Assembly (NCBI GenBank): GCA_037903355.1
Contig: JBAJFE010000011.1
Coordinates: 877,001 to 941,000 of the forward strand
Source: Trichuris trichiura
Lineage: Eukaryota > Nematoda > Enoplea > Trichinellida > Trichuridae
Length of the DNA stretch: 64,000 bases
Direction: 5' to 3'
Part shown: positions 41,818 to 53,821 of the stretch, piece by piece
How positions within the stretch are numbered: the first letter of the stretch is position 1
Layout: the number at the start of each line of letters is the position of its first letter
Program-made: the position numbers and the translations under genes
Notes under the pieces: generated by a model
Told to the model about the DNA's origin: nothing
Databases searched by the model: none
The model's input: the letters and a program-made list of their open reading frames with translations, nothing else

Positions 41818-42385
41818 CTAAACGGAAATTACCACTCGAACACGTTTTCCCATCGCTTTCGGTGGTAAATTTCGCTTGAACTTTGCACGAACGCTTCCGC
41901 CGCTACCATGCGTCCTCGTTACTTTGCCCCAGATAACGCGAGTCTTCGACCAAATTCTCTTGTTGGGTATTTTATGCTTGCTACAAAGCGAGGAAAAAAA
42001 TAATGGCAAAAGCAACGGCTACAATGAATGAATAACTGACTTCTTGGCACGATAGACGTAGGCACAACGTTTGCCAACGTAAAACATCGCATCTTCCTTT
42101 TTATAGACGCCTTCCAGCTTCAGCAAAGCTGTATTTTCATGCTGATTCCTCAAGCCACGCTTGAATCCCGTAAAGATTGCTCGTACATACAGGCTAAAAC
42201 GTAGGAGCATATTGCGGTAAATATAAACATTATAGTAACAAAAATCATTGCAAAGAACCAAGCAATAAGCGTCAAGCGAGAGCATACCGAAAAGTTTTGC
42301 GTTTCTTGTGCGTCCGTTTTTTAAAGGTTCTTTTGACTGCAGGCTCCTCAGATTTCTTTACTTCAACTGCCTGTTCGGCTGACAT
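41818..42385 (-). CDS. rpl-33: Large-subunit ribosomal protein eL33 (RPL35A)
   Basis: Cytosolic 60S ribosomal protein. Three exons, 42288-42385, 42041-42193 and 41818-41980, join to 137 residues. The core [37 protein letters not shown] and [10 protein letters not shown]...VRAKF is unmistakable. An N-terminal extension of about 34 residues rich in Lys and Arg ([15 protein letters not shown]) precedes the fold. The C-terminus stops at RVRVVISV, a few residues short of the usual end. The donor after exon 1 splits the codon for the Arg that opens the core, so the extension is encoded separately from the conserved domain. Confidence 0.95.
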
Positions 42386-42724
42386 TTTCTCTGCCAACTA
42401 CTACAAGTTGAACAACCGTCAGTGACAACGAACTTGCACAATGAATACAGTAACGGAACTGCGAATAATGTTCGCAGGTACAATTTACAATGAAGTACTT
42501 TAGCCACAACTTTCCATAGGAAATTTCGTCGGAAAAGCTTTGCTATTTTTGCATGAAGTAGCGATCGTTTACTTGCATTGAAGTAACAAAAATTGCATCA
42601 TTTTACGACCGCTGAAGACAGGTCGCATTTGGACCCGAAAGCTCCGGGGAATTAGTATTAAAAATTTTTCAACGGGACTTACAACCCGTAAAAAAAGAAG
42701 CAGCCTAATGAAACAAAACTTACA

Positions 42725-42968
42725 TAGTTGATCTTCTGGTTCACGGGTTTTGCCTGTTGGATGTATCTGTAAGTAAACTCCAAAGTGCCCCACCAACGAA
42801 TGGATGAACAAATTGTTAGAAAAATTACAGCAATTCCGAAACGTATGGTATCCGATTTGTTCTGTAATTTCTCGAACAATTTGGTCATCCATTCGTTGGT
42901 AGGGCAGTTTGAAGTTTACTTACAGATACATCCAACAGGCCAAACCCGTGAACCAGAAGATCAACTAA
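42725..42968. repeat. 244-bp near-perfect inverted repeat (foldback)
   Basis: The arms at 42725-42838 and 42852-42968 are reverse complements with about 7 mismatches over the outer 106 bp (about 93 percent), around a central gap of some 13 bp. Both strands therefore carry related open frames. One minus-strand frame, from ATG 42888, reads across the centre and left arm and ends at a good donor (TAT|GTAAGT at about 42719). It would encode about 55 residues with one membrane-like stretch (FGIAVIFLTIC). Either this is a foldback element or a small exon that has suffered an inverted duplication. It lies 340 bp upstream of the RPL35A start. Confidence 0.85.
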
Positions 42969-43554
42969 GAAGTAACCAAAGCCTGTTAAAAGACGCCCAG
43001 TCTTTCGAAAAACTTACATTTGGTAAATGCACATTATACTGCTTGCTTCCGTTTTCTCAGCAAGCCTACTTCCACGTTTAAAAACAAACGTTTTTTTCTA
43101 AAAAAAATCAACTTTAAGTAAAGCATGAGCGCACCGTTTAACATGATCGATGAGTGATAAACTTGAATTAACCGAGCCTGCACATCACTTAGTCGTACGG
43201 TAAACTTACAAATCCACTTTAACCATGCGCCTGAGCGAGTTAAGTATCACTGTGATAAAGAGCGTAACTCTCAGTCGGAGTTTATTTCCTATTTCAATCA
43301 TGAAAGTGTTGCAAAATCGTCTAGAGTCGGCCATTACGGCAAACTTGAAAGCAAGTCAACGAAGTGCATATTTACAACGCATCAAGTATGCATTCAAATA
43401 TGGCTAACTGTTCTCAGCTGGCAGACCTATTTACCTGCTAAATGATTTTTATCCTAGCTCAACTCGTCTGCACATTTAGCGAGCAAAAATGGCACATGTC
43501 TGACCAAATGCCAAATTCCAAACATTTTTTGGAATATGTAAGGCAGTGTCGAAA

Positions 43555-44847
43555 CTATTGTTGAGTTTGTTCCTTTGGTGGAGCTTTTGCGTATCGGCGC
43601 AAACGTTTTTTCGTATCTTCAGGCAGCCGATCGTAGCATCGTTTGCAAACTGGCCTCATGTCAACTTCGTAAAATTTCGTCCTGCGTGAAATGAAAGATC
43701 AGATTTGCAAGTACAATTTTGCTGACTTGCTTTTCGTCCAGCTTCTTGTCGCAAAAGGTGCAGGAAAAGCACTTGACGCACCAAGCTTTGTTCAACGCTT
43801 GAAAAGCGTCCTTTGTAATAACGTGACCGCATTTGAAGCAAACATTGCCAAAAAGCTGAATACAAAAAGTTGTACAAAAGAATTGAATATTCAATTGGTC
43901 GAAACCTGATGAAAATGCGTTTCACAGTAAGCTAAGCCACGCTTCTCGAAATGTCTTGTTCCGAGAAATGGTTTCTCGCATTTCGCGCACACAAAATGCT
44001 GCAACGAGAAAGCTATAAGACAATGGATTCTTCACATGTGCGCATCTGACGTACCTCAACGTGCCAGTGCTTTCCAAGAGCCGTAATGACTCGATCTTCG
44101 ATTGGTCGGCGGCATGCGCCACATATTGGAATGCCCATAATGTCATGGCATCGAAGGCAGTACAAATTGCCCTTAACTTCTCGCGCGTCGGAGGTTAACT
44201 CGTTTCTGAAAAAATGCCTTACGAAGAGAAAATGAATGTCCAGTTTCCTACTCGCAACGATTGCACGTAAAATGATAGGGATGGTAAACTTCGCCACGGA
44301 ATTTAATGTGGCCCTCGTCAATCACTCCTCTACATTTATGACAAATATATTTTCCCGTTCCAGACGCTTTCTCCTTCATATTGCAATCTCGACACAATGC
44401 TCGACCTGCGTTGCGCAGGAAACCAATATCCGCCAAAACGACATTGCAGATGTTGCATCGGAAGCAGTCTGGATGCCAATTGCAATTCATTGCTTTGATA
44501 ACACGTCCGTCGATGAATTCACCTTTAGTAGACAATGCTAAGAAAGCATGTACGACGAGAGTACAACAACAAACCGCATTTTGCGCAGTACGGCGCGTAC
44601 AGAACATGGAAGTCGTGCTCACAATACTTTCTACCTTCGAATTCGAAAAACAGCCCGTCCGGAAAGGGACGGAAACACTGAGCACAACTGCAAAAAAACA
44701 ATGCATGCAAAAGCTCATCATTACATCAACAGCAAAAACGACTTACACAAAACAACGTTGGTGCCAAACTTCTTTCTCGCAGTTCACTATTTGCTCGTTT
44801 AGAGCAAAGCCTTTGCCGCAGCCGTAACAAAATACATTGGATAGCAT
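43555..44847 (-). CDS. unc-97: PINCH-family adaptor with five LIM domains (UNC-97/LIMS)
   Basis: Adaptor that binds integrin-linked kinase at integrin adhesion sites, including muscle attachments. Seven exons (44747-44847, 44575-44687, 44252-44522, 44055-44205, 43906-43998, 43731-43855, 43555-43681) join in phase to 326 residues. Five consecutive LIM double zinc fingers are visible. The first starts CYGCGKGF near residue 7, then [40 protein letters not shown] and [11 protein letters not shown], ending with [14 protein letters not shown]. Little follows the last LIM. The intron at 43682-43730 begins GCAAGT; the neighbouring GT sites are out of phase, so a GC-AG intron is the best reading. Confidence 0.96.
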
Positions 44848-47095
44848 AGCGGACTAAAGCGACCAGCGTATTCTTCAAATTAGTTTCATGAGAATTCAAG
44901 TGAGCAAGGGAAAGTAAACTATTCAATTAAGGGGTCAAAAGATGCCAAAACACAACGGCAGAAGGGGTAAAAGGAGGCTAGGGAGAAAAACAGGTTTTAT
45001 TCACGACAACGTTGCGCGAAACGCTTAAACAACAATGCGTTAGTTAAACATCTAAGGCTAAACTGCCTTCGATCACTGCAAGCCAGTTCGAGTAGCTCAA
45101 AAATTGAACTATTGCAAATCCTGTTCAGCTACAGTACGCCGCAAAATCACGAAGGTAACTGAAGGAACAAGGCAATTAAAAAAATTTAAATGAGACGACT
45201 TAAGCTGCTTAAATGTCAACACAAATTACTTTTTTCTTGGGGTAAAACAACAAGCTTGTAGCATGAAGAAATAAGGCATACAATACTTTAACAACAGAAC
45301 AACATCGCAACGTCTATCTCAGCATTGTCATAACGCCTTTTTCATAGATGGATTAAAAAGCAACTTATAGTGAAATTGCAGTCGCTGCTATTCTTACTGA
45401 GTTTTCAAATATCGAAATCGGAAGCTCCTTAGTCTACTTGTTATCTTAGAGTAAGTCAACAAGGAATTACATAAGTTTCATCGCATTAGGCATCTTACTT
45501 TGATCCGTTTGTTAATTTATTTCTTTGCTATTAGTTGTCGTCACTTATTGAAGTTCAGGTCAATTTTAAAACCAAATAGCTGCTGCTACTGGTGCCGCAT
45601 ATTTCGGCTAGAAGAGCGCATGTCCAGCCTAGTATCATGTTTTCTTGATATAGTGCTAGTAGTAGTAGTAGCACTAGTTAGACGGGACAGCTGTTGATAG
45701 CATTCTTGGTGGAACGTAAATGAGTTTTAACGAACGTAGTCTAACGAAGCATGTTACGATGGTTTGGCCACAGCTTGTTTCCCAGCTAGTAGGCTGTTCC
45801 TCCGTTAGTGCAAATAGTTGACAAATGATTGAATGAACACTTGTTGTACACAAGCAAAGGAAAGCGTGAGCAGCGAAGTGAACAAGTATCTATCAACGTC
45901 ATGAAATAGCGCAACGAACCGTTCAGCTAAAAATTCAATTTTTTGGACGTCCTACGTTACGAGCGTTTGCCTACGAAAACTTTAAGATAGATTTAGATAA
46001 TGGTTTTTGAAATCATCATTCATGTCTTGTCATGGGTAGTGTCAACGGACTATTCGCCTGTGTTCATTTGGAAACTTTCCATTAGCTTTAAAATGAGACT
46101 TTTACTTATGTAAGCACTCTTTCACTGAAGAATATGTGATGCCTTGACAGTACGGAAGAAAGCGCATTCTTCTGCCGGAAAGCATGAGGATTACTGTAGC
46201 AATTATTACGCATCAAAGTAAATGAGCTACACTGTTTTAAAGGGTTTTATCTGTAGTTAAAAGAATGATGCATTTAAAAAACAAAATACAGTGCTGAACC
46301 ACGAACATATGGGATATTTGCTTTGAAATTTATAACAAAAGATATCATAAGCGCAATGAAAAACCTGTCACGAAACGCTTGGAAAGAGACAACTGCTTTC
46401 ATTACTGGAAATTATTCCAGCGCGTTTTTATAGGCCTAAATGCCGACTTTAATTATTCGGTTGTTTCCTGCTCGCGTTCCTTAATTCTCTTCGTTCAAAC
46501 TGCGTCGTTTCTCACGAGACGAAAGTCCCTAATTCAACTAGTCGCAACTGATTGCCAGCACACTTTTAAAGTTTTTCTAACCGCTGCTTTGTCACGACAG
46601 TTGTGATTTTTGCCATGCGACTAAAAAATACACAGAGCCTTCGTTTTTTTGTACAATTTCGATAGCCCAGTTTTACGAATTTTGCCCACCCGCTTTTCTA
46701 GCGTCATTCGGCTGAATTTCAGGGCGTTTCGCTTAAGTTAACAGCGCTGCCTTTGCGAATGTCGAAGGGCGTTCGTTTACTGTAGCTTCGTACTTGAGTA
46801 CAGCTTGAATCAATGAAGCCATCGTTTCATCGTGAATAGGTTTGATATCGAAAATTTAGTTATTATTGAACGTGCAGACGACCGGGAAAATAGGAAATTC
46901 AGGTGACTGTCGCTTTTATTATTCCATTGACATATCAATGCGAAAGGTCGCTGTTATAAGCGTAAGTCATCTTTTTTCAAAACTTACTCATTTTTCATGC
47001 AAGCAACAGACCTATTTTAATCCAGCCGTCGCAGACGAGTCTTCCAAGCATGCATTTGCTTATGCGTGTCGGAAGATGAATGTCGTTCTGTATGG

Positions 47096-47876
47096 TTATT
47101 CTTGATTTTCAAGGTTCATCTTAATTTGAATTGCTGATCCGCGAAAGCGCGATGCCAAATAGCTCAACTTTCTATTTTTTGATTGTTCTTTGCCAAAATG
47201 CCGCGCTAAGATTTTCCTTCCGTTCAGATTTGGACGGGTATTCAATGCAATTAGCGCAGCGCTCTGCAGCAATACGTCATACGCGTATTTAATCTTCGCT
47301 CCAGTACTCTTGCAAAAATAAGCTGCGTCACTAGAATGGAAGCGCATTGTTGTAGAGTGTTCTTTTATGGATAACAATTTTCTCAGTTTCCCGTAACCGT
47401 TCCGCGGGGGCGCTACTCGAGAGCTGTCGCTAATAGGCTGTTTCGGCAATCGTGATTCAAAATAGCCCATTATACAGCCATTTCGCTTTCAGCAACCTTT
47501 TCAGGGTAATCACCGTGAACAACTGCTATTGATTACTACATTTCTGCCAGAAATGAAGCTGTTCGCGATTCCGGTTAATCCGGTTTTTAAAAATCTGCAG
47601 AATTTCAGACAATTATCCATAAAGACTGAATAGCAAAGTAGCTGCTCTAAGACGCTATCAATCCCATAATGGAGCGATGTTCGAACGAGCACTTTGAATG
47701 TACATAGACTTTTCGTCAGTTTGGCGGTCGATCGGAATGCTTGCAAAGACGACGAACTTCTGACTTGCTCGTGTTCGATCAAATAAATCGACAACCAGTC
47801 GGCTCGTCCAATAAGGAGCATTGCCTAATTTGGGCAAGCGTCCAAAACGACGCTTTCGAGTAAGACGTTTTAACAA
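47096..47876 (-). CDS. Two unrecognised neighbouring open frames, possible gene
   Basis: Frame 47658-47876 (72 codons, MLKRLTRKRRFGRLPK... start, basic) lies upstream of frame 47096-47470 (124 codons, also basic). The two are in the order expected for exons of one gene, but I could not find a donor-acceptor pair that clearly joins them, and I recognise no domain. Basic N-termini of this kind can be mitochondrial leaders. Chance open frames remain a real possibility. Confidence 0.15.
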
Positions 47877-49722
47877 ACCGCAAAAATGATTGTTCTACTT
47901 TTAAAATTTCTCATCCACTTGACGGCAAGTATTGAAGCGGCGAAATGGAAAAGTAGACAAACAATACGTACGTCCAAAATGATGACAAGGCAGTAGTTTT
48001 TATGAGGGTGGCGCTCCCTTTCGCTTTGTCTAATCAGTTATGCCCCGACGAGTTTCCGTCTCGAAGCGCATAAAAGAGTTAGACACGTCGGAAATGTGTC
48101 CATCCCATTTTTTTCCCCGTAAAAATTTAATTTTCTCTCCGCGAAACGACTGACGGACAATGCTTTTCAACGAAATGAATTTCTACTTCAACTTGCTGTT
48201 CGCCACGTTCGTCTCTCCTGAAAGTCATGCGCATTTCAGTCGATGATGCGGAAGCACGTCATAAGCACGGATAAGTACTTTATATTTGGGCACAAAAAAA
48301 GTCGCTGAAATTTTTTCATATTGCCAAAGGGCGGCGTGGGTAATAGACATATCATCCGACGTTTAGTCGGCTACGAATTAGAGAAACAAAATATCTGCGG
48401 ACCGACAACGCTTCGGCGGAACAATTAATGGCAACATGATAACGTAAAGTACTTTTTAAGGAAGGTCCTTTACGCCTGTTTCCAGAGACTTAACCGTATT
48501 GAAAGCCTTTAAAATGGTATGGATTTTTTTCGGTCGTTTTCTTTCGTTGAGAATTAGACGATTCGCAATCGATTAGAAAAAAATGAATCTCCGAAGAGGT
48601 TGTAGGCACGCGTCCGTCGCTTCATTGAAGCTGAGAAAAATGGGCAGCTTATCTGTACTAAGAAGGGTCCATTTTCGAGCTCTTCAATCGACAAATGGCA
48701 CGAATGACGCAAGATGCTATCGGCTACTGCTGACGTGGCTCAATAAGCAAACCGGATTCCGTACTCTGCCGAGCGTAGTGCGCACTTCTTATACTACATA
48801 AACAGCATGCCTATGACTAGCGTGTATGGGTAGTCGCTCTTTTCAACTTCCTTTGCTAGCAAGCTTGTTAGGCTACAGCTTAAGTTGTGACGATGCTATC
48901 AGGTGATAGTGAACGATGGGCATCAATAGACTTCATTGAGCTTTTACTTGCGACGTAGCCGACTTAACTATCGATTGAACGTGTGACATCACCGAAGGAA
49001 GCTCGAAGAACCTATTAAGCCGCCGGTTTGTCAATCGACGTTGTTGAGACGACTACGACGTAAAAGTGTAGCAGCTATTCACTCTGCAGCATAGTTCCCA
49101 CAAACGGCTTTGACGGACGAAACGTGAGGTAACCGCCCGTCGATTCAGTAGAAACAAAGGAGACAGAGTTGTAACATTTCGTCATTCGAACTTCTTGGAA
49201 AAGGCAACTAACATGGGATAGCGCGTTCCCTCGCCATTTATTAGCGGAGACAACAATTGAATTTGGCTTCTTTTCAGATTTTCAAGGTGCTTAGGTTGGC
49301 TTCTTGCCAACAGTAGAGACACGAGTCCAACTAGGAATGGATCTGTGCCAACAGAAGGTTGAACAAGAAGCTCAGCGATGCTTCAAACAATCGGCCAGAA
49401 TTGGTCGCCGCAATGCCATAGCGAACGACGTATCCATCTATGACCAAACAATGAGCATCACTATTCTAGCGGTCGAACTGCAAGCCATGCTACCTTTCGA
49501 TGCTTGCAGAGACGGTAAATTGAAAGAAACATGCTCGGATGAATGCATTAAATAATTTTTGCGCATTTCAGAAACGCCCGTCTCGGCCGTGAAGCGCAGC
49601 TCGTTCGTTGCCGTCAAGAATAGATGAAAGCGATGGAATGTTGAGCAGCCAAAAGATGCAGGCTAAATCAATTCACGCCTAAAAACGTGCCCATGTCAAT
49701 TTCACTGGCCTTGGACAACTAA

Positions 49723-49749
49723 AGCGACGACGACGACGACAACGATGAT
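49723..49749. repeat. GAC-type trinucleotide microsatellite
   Basis: GCGACGACGACGACGACAACGATG is a short run of GAC/GAT triplets. In the minus strand it reads as a valine run in a 69-codon frame that I do not regard as a gene. Confidence 0.6.
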
Positions 49750-50817
49750 ATGCATAGTGGACTCCCGCGGTGATTCCGCATTGGTATTTGCCCCGTTGTG
49801 ACGCTCGCTCAGTAGAGCCCGTAGGATTTGGCATATTGCTTTCACATCATCACGATCATGTCCATTAAATCCATTCCGCAACATGCTGATGCGCAAAAAT
49901 TGGAGTTGCAAAGGAACTTGTCGCCATGACGCCTGATCGGTATTTTCAATTCGAATGAATTGAAATTCACCCTTCCCTTGTTTTCGGAACAGTTGTTCCT
50001 TACAGCGCGGTGTCCAATAGCGAAGGAATAGAAGTTGAAAATATTTTTAAAAAAAACAAGCCACTTCCCAAGTGAAAATCTGATAAGAGCTTCGTTGAAT
50101 CAACTTTGTCTGTTTATTCGAGAGAAACTTGGCGGCGCTTCTTTCAACGCCTTGTTCCAAAGCGAATAATCGGAACAAAGCTTCAAGGGCCTCTCCTCTG
50201 AGACGTCACTACGAGCGCAAGCGCGTCGGGGCGAAATTTCAAAAATACGTCGCGTCTTAGTACAACAAATGTACTTTACCTGCTATTCCCAAAGGATTCA
50301 ACGGAGAAGCTTTGATTCGCGCCATTTTCTCGGAAGGCGCTTCAGATAAGAAACTATGGGCATTTTGCGGTTTAACTTTTGGAAGAAATATTTTTTAAAA
50401 AAAAACTTCGATTGGCCAAAGGAAGCTTATGCAGTGATGACGCCAAAATTATTTGTTTACAAAAAGGCCGAATCAATCAGGTTCTAATAAACTATCGTCA
50501 TTTACTCCTAGCTGCCCGTTGGCATTTTTAGAAGTGCTACGAAAGGAGAAGAATATCGATCAAGCTGACGTAGGCTCTTTCCCTAATTTGGAGCTTCAAT
50601 AGTGAGCCACGCTTCTAATGGTTAAACGTCGACAGCAAAAGCATTAAACAGGAAAAATGGGATTCGATTCTCAGTCGTTAAATAAGACCGCTTCCATAAC
50701 ATGTTTACTGCGCATAAAGGAATAGTTCAATACAATTACGTAGGCATAGATGGTCTAACTTGAAATGTCTGAATTATTAAACGAAAGCGCGCTGAAAGGA
50801 AGTTAGATAAATAAGCT

Positions 50818-51213
50818 TTAGCTCTTGACTGCTGCTACTTTATGTCTAATGGAGACCAGAATACGCTTCTCCAAACCCTGTGCAAACCAGGACATATCCA
50901 CGCGTGGTGCCTCATTGTCAATGCACAGATAAACTATTGTAAAGCGATCCTCCTCGCGAGGAAGCACGTTGGGCTTTCTTGAAATGCGTATCTGCTTGGT
51001 GTCGCTTGGTTCGACAAAACCTTTGGACGGAACGACGACAAAGTCGTTTGGCCGAGTTATTTTGACGAAGTAAGCTACCTTTTGCGAGTTTGGATTCGTT
51101 ATCTGCAATTCCACCGTTGTCCAATCGGTAAATGGAGCTTCTAAGGTTATTTCCTTTTCGGGCTGGTAAACCAAGTCGGCTGGTGGGGCAATCGGCGTAA
51201 ATGTTGCCATCAT
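50818..51213 (-). CDS. Major sperm protein (MSP) domain protein, intronless
   Basis: A single open frame of 131 codons covering one complete MSP domain. Recognisable parts are EKEITLEAPFTDWTTVELQITNPNSQKVAYFVKIT, then a short PSKGFVEPSDTKQIRI strand and a C-terminal KRILVSIRHKV. MSPs are nematode sperm cytoskeletal and signalling proteins. The domain is also found in VAP-type membrane proteins, but here there is no coiled coil or transmembrane tail, so a soluble MSP or MSP-like protein is more likely. It has diverged in the second half from canonical MSP (wording from family knowledge). Start at 51213 (MM) or 51210. Confidence 0.85.
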   Translation of the reverse strand: MMATFTPIAPPADLVYQPEKEITLEAPFTDWTTVELQITNPNSQKVAYFVKITRPNDFVVVPSKGFVEPSDTKQIRISRKPNVLPREEDRFTIVYLCIDNEAPRVDMSWFAQGLEKRILVSIRHKVAAVKS

Positions 51214-53821
51214 ACTAACCGACGGGTAATTGCATCAAGTTTCTCTACGCGATAATTATCCTACTTGGACAAAGTTGAAGTGGTAAGTTTAAAACTGCAA
51301 GCGGGCTAGTTTTAAAAGTTTTTCAAAAACCCGCTTTAAAAAGCGCTGCAATAGGCTTGTCCTTTGCACAAAGCATTTGTAAAAGGCTGATACTGTTGAG
51401 GACAATGAAACTGCGACAGAAATTCGAAATTATGCGTGCCGCACGGAGCAAAGAATTGGTCATACTGTGCTCCAACCTTTTCTATGCGACAAACTTGAAC
51501 TGAAGAGCGACTACGGGCTTGAACTACGCACCGTAGAAGACAATAATAAGAAAACAGAGAAGTTCTCTTTCATGGGAGTCCGTTGAAGTCTGACGGAAAT
51601 TTACACCTGATCGATCGCTGGGAAAAGTGTTAATTTTCTGTCCAAAACTGAGCCGTGCTAATAGCCTTCTCAGCCAATGAGATGAACTTAGAAAGTCGGC
51701 CAGTAACGGTTTATGAACGTTTAAACTCATCTTGCTGTGCAAACGGATGTATTCGACAGCGAACACTATTTATGCAGGAAATCCTTTAAAAGATATATTC
51801 CTTAATGGGTGCATAGAAAAAGTTGATACCGAAAAAGAGCGAGTGATCAATGAGCATTTACGCAGGAACCTTTACAAGCCCGTATGCTTTGTCTTAGGAC
51901 AGTTTGACGAACAATAGACATGAAAATAACAATGGATACAGCGGTGTACCGAAATTTAAACTACGCTGAAATCTTTTACGTATTTTCTCTCTAAAACTGT
52001 TAGCATATTTCGCTGAGCGCTGCACTATAGTCAAGCGCCTACTCGCTGGAAAATGTTTAAACCGCATTAACGGATTACTTTTATAGTTTAAACTCCAACA
52101 GGGAAGTATTCAATAGGGGCAATTAACATTCTAAACCAGCGTCATTCATCAAAGTAGAAGAATGTGTTGACGATTAATTGTATGCACAAACTATTGGGCA
52201 AACAATCGTCGCTTGCACAAGCGGTTAAAGCTATTCGTTTAAACATTCATGCATTCGCCTAACTTCATAATAACAGTTCCAGACGCGGGAAACTTTTACG
52301 TCACATGAACAGCGGGAAATAGTAGAAGGAATAAGTTATTAAACCAGAAGATTAAAATCGAAAATAAAGATTATGACAGACTCCTCTCCCATCTGCAAAC
52401 ACGCATTTCTTAAGGAAGACATTACAAAGAAGAGGATCATTTAAATGAGATCTGTTTGTCATATTTGTTGTTTTACGCTAAATTGATGTATCAATAATTA
52501 AGTACGTTTTCATTTACGAAAATTCTCCTACTGCGTCAACCTAAATGTGGCATTCCATAAGTCATTGCTGAAAAAACGTGGATACAGTATACCAAACATG
52601 ACTCACCTTTTATCGAGTAGACATTTGAGCGTGAAGTCATTCGAACGTTTTGCCAGTTGCTCCGATGGCTAACCGTTCAACATTATGTGAAGAAAACAAC
52701 GTCTCCGCTCTACACATCGCTCGGCTTGAGCAGGACAAGTTGACGTAAAAAGAAATCAAGTACAAATCTAGAAATTTAGTTCGACAGACACTTCATTCCG
52801 AATTTCGTAATCTGTCTTGTTACTGATGCCTTCTAGAAACGAAACGCAAGCATCGCGCTTCGTAATGAAAAAAAATCAGGCGCAGTTTGTTTCCTTTCGG
52901 TACCAAGTTTTAGACATAATGCGCAATCAAACTGCAAAAAAATAATAAAAAAAAGCATTTCGCCTGCATTTTTACACAGGAACTATTGCACTAAGAATTT
53001 TGAGGTGCCTTTCTCTATTTGCCCGCAAACAAATACAGTAGGTGACAACAATCAGGCTTGCACTTGTCGTAAACATACAGTAAGACAAACAATACGGATC
53101 TTTCGATTTTTTGGCGTTATGTTTTAGAAATGCATAAGGCCACCCTGATCAGTTCTACCCTTACCTAAGCCTAAGCTAAACTATAAACATTATGTTCAGG
53201 TTTAGGCTGAAGTAAGGGCAGCACAGGATAGTCCGCAAAAAGACGCGTAATCAGTGTTGCTTATCTTACTATATGCTTACGAATAGAACAAACCTGATTA
53301 TCGTCAGATTACTGTATTGTTTGCGGGCGAGCAGAATCGGAAGCCCGTAGCATTTAAAATATAAAAGCTCAGCAAGGGGTTTCCAAACGGAATGCATAAA
53401 TGCTTCGTACGCAATCGAACTGATCGATTTTTGGCAGAGTTTTCGGGAAGGATCAAAACCGGAGCAATCGAAACTTGTTGCAACACCTACAGCAGCTGTG
53501 AGTGAGTTGGCTTCAAAATACTTCAACGCTAATTTCATACTGAGTTTGATCAAGCAATTTAAATTTACGGAACACCACGAATAAGCGCTGCAGTGTACTT
53601 TTCTGAGCATGGCAGCGCGCACAGTTGTAAACAAAGTTTTCTGTGCAAGCTAAAGCGAATGTACAACAATAATAAACGCGACATTGCATCAAATTTCCGC
53701 CGCTACTGCTAGACGAACTTTATACGTCGAGTCATTAAATAAATTTAAAGTATGAACCTGTTACTCAGATTGCTTACTGTACAACAGTAAGCGTTGCTGA
53801 AGAGTGCAATTTCGGAAAGAA
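51214..53821. other. Intergenic between the MSP gene and Rpt3
   Basis: No gene is supported. A 121-codon minus-strand frame at 53269-53634 lacks similarity and splice context. The hairpin at 53152-53223 lies here. Confidence 0.4.
53152..53223. repeat. 72-nt imperfect hairpin
   Basis: Left arm GTTCTACCCTTACCTAAGCC pairs with the right arm, whose reverse complement reads GTGCTGCCCTTACTTCAGCC. The stem continues with mismatches to a loop around 53185-53195. About 24 of 31 stem positions match. The length and bulges are those of a miRNA precursor. There is no evidence for expression. Confidence 0.45.

Larger units (their letters stand above)
44848..50817. other. Intergenic gap, no confident gene
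   Basis: About 6 kb. The best candidates are minus-strand frames 47096-47470 and 47658-47876 (listed separately), and plus-strand frames 48583-48801 and 49304-49555, none with recognisable similarity. A GAC-rich microsatellite lies at 49723-49749. Confidence 0.4.

Noticed and set aside
53269..53634. 121-codon minus-strand frame
   Set aside because: No recognisable family. It lies in the likely Rpt3 upstream region on the opposite strand.
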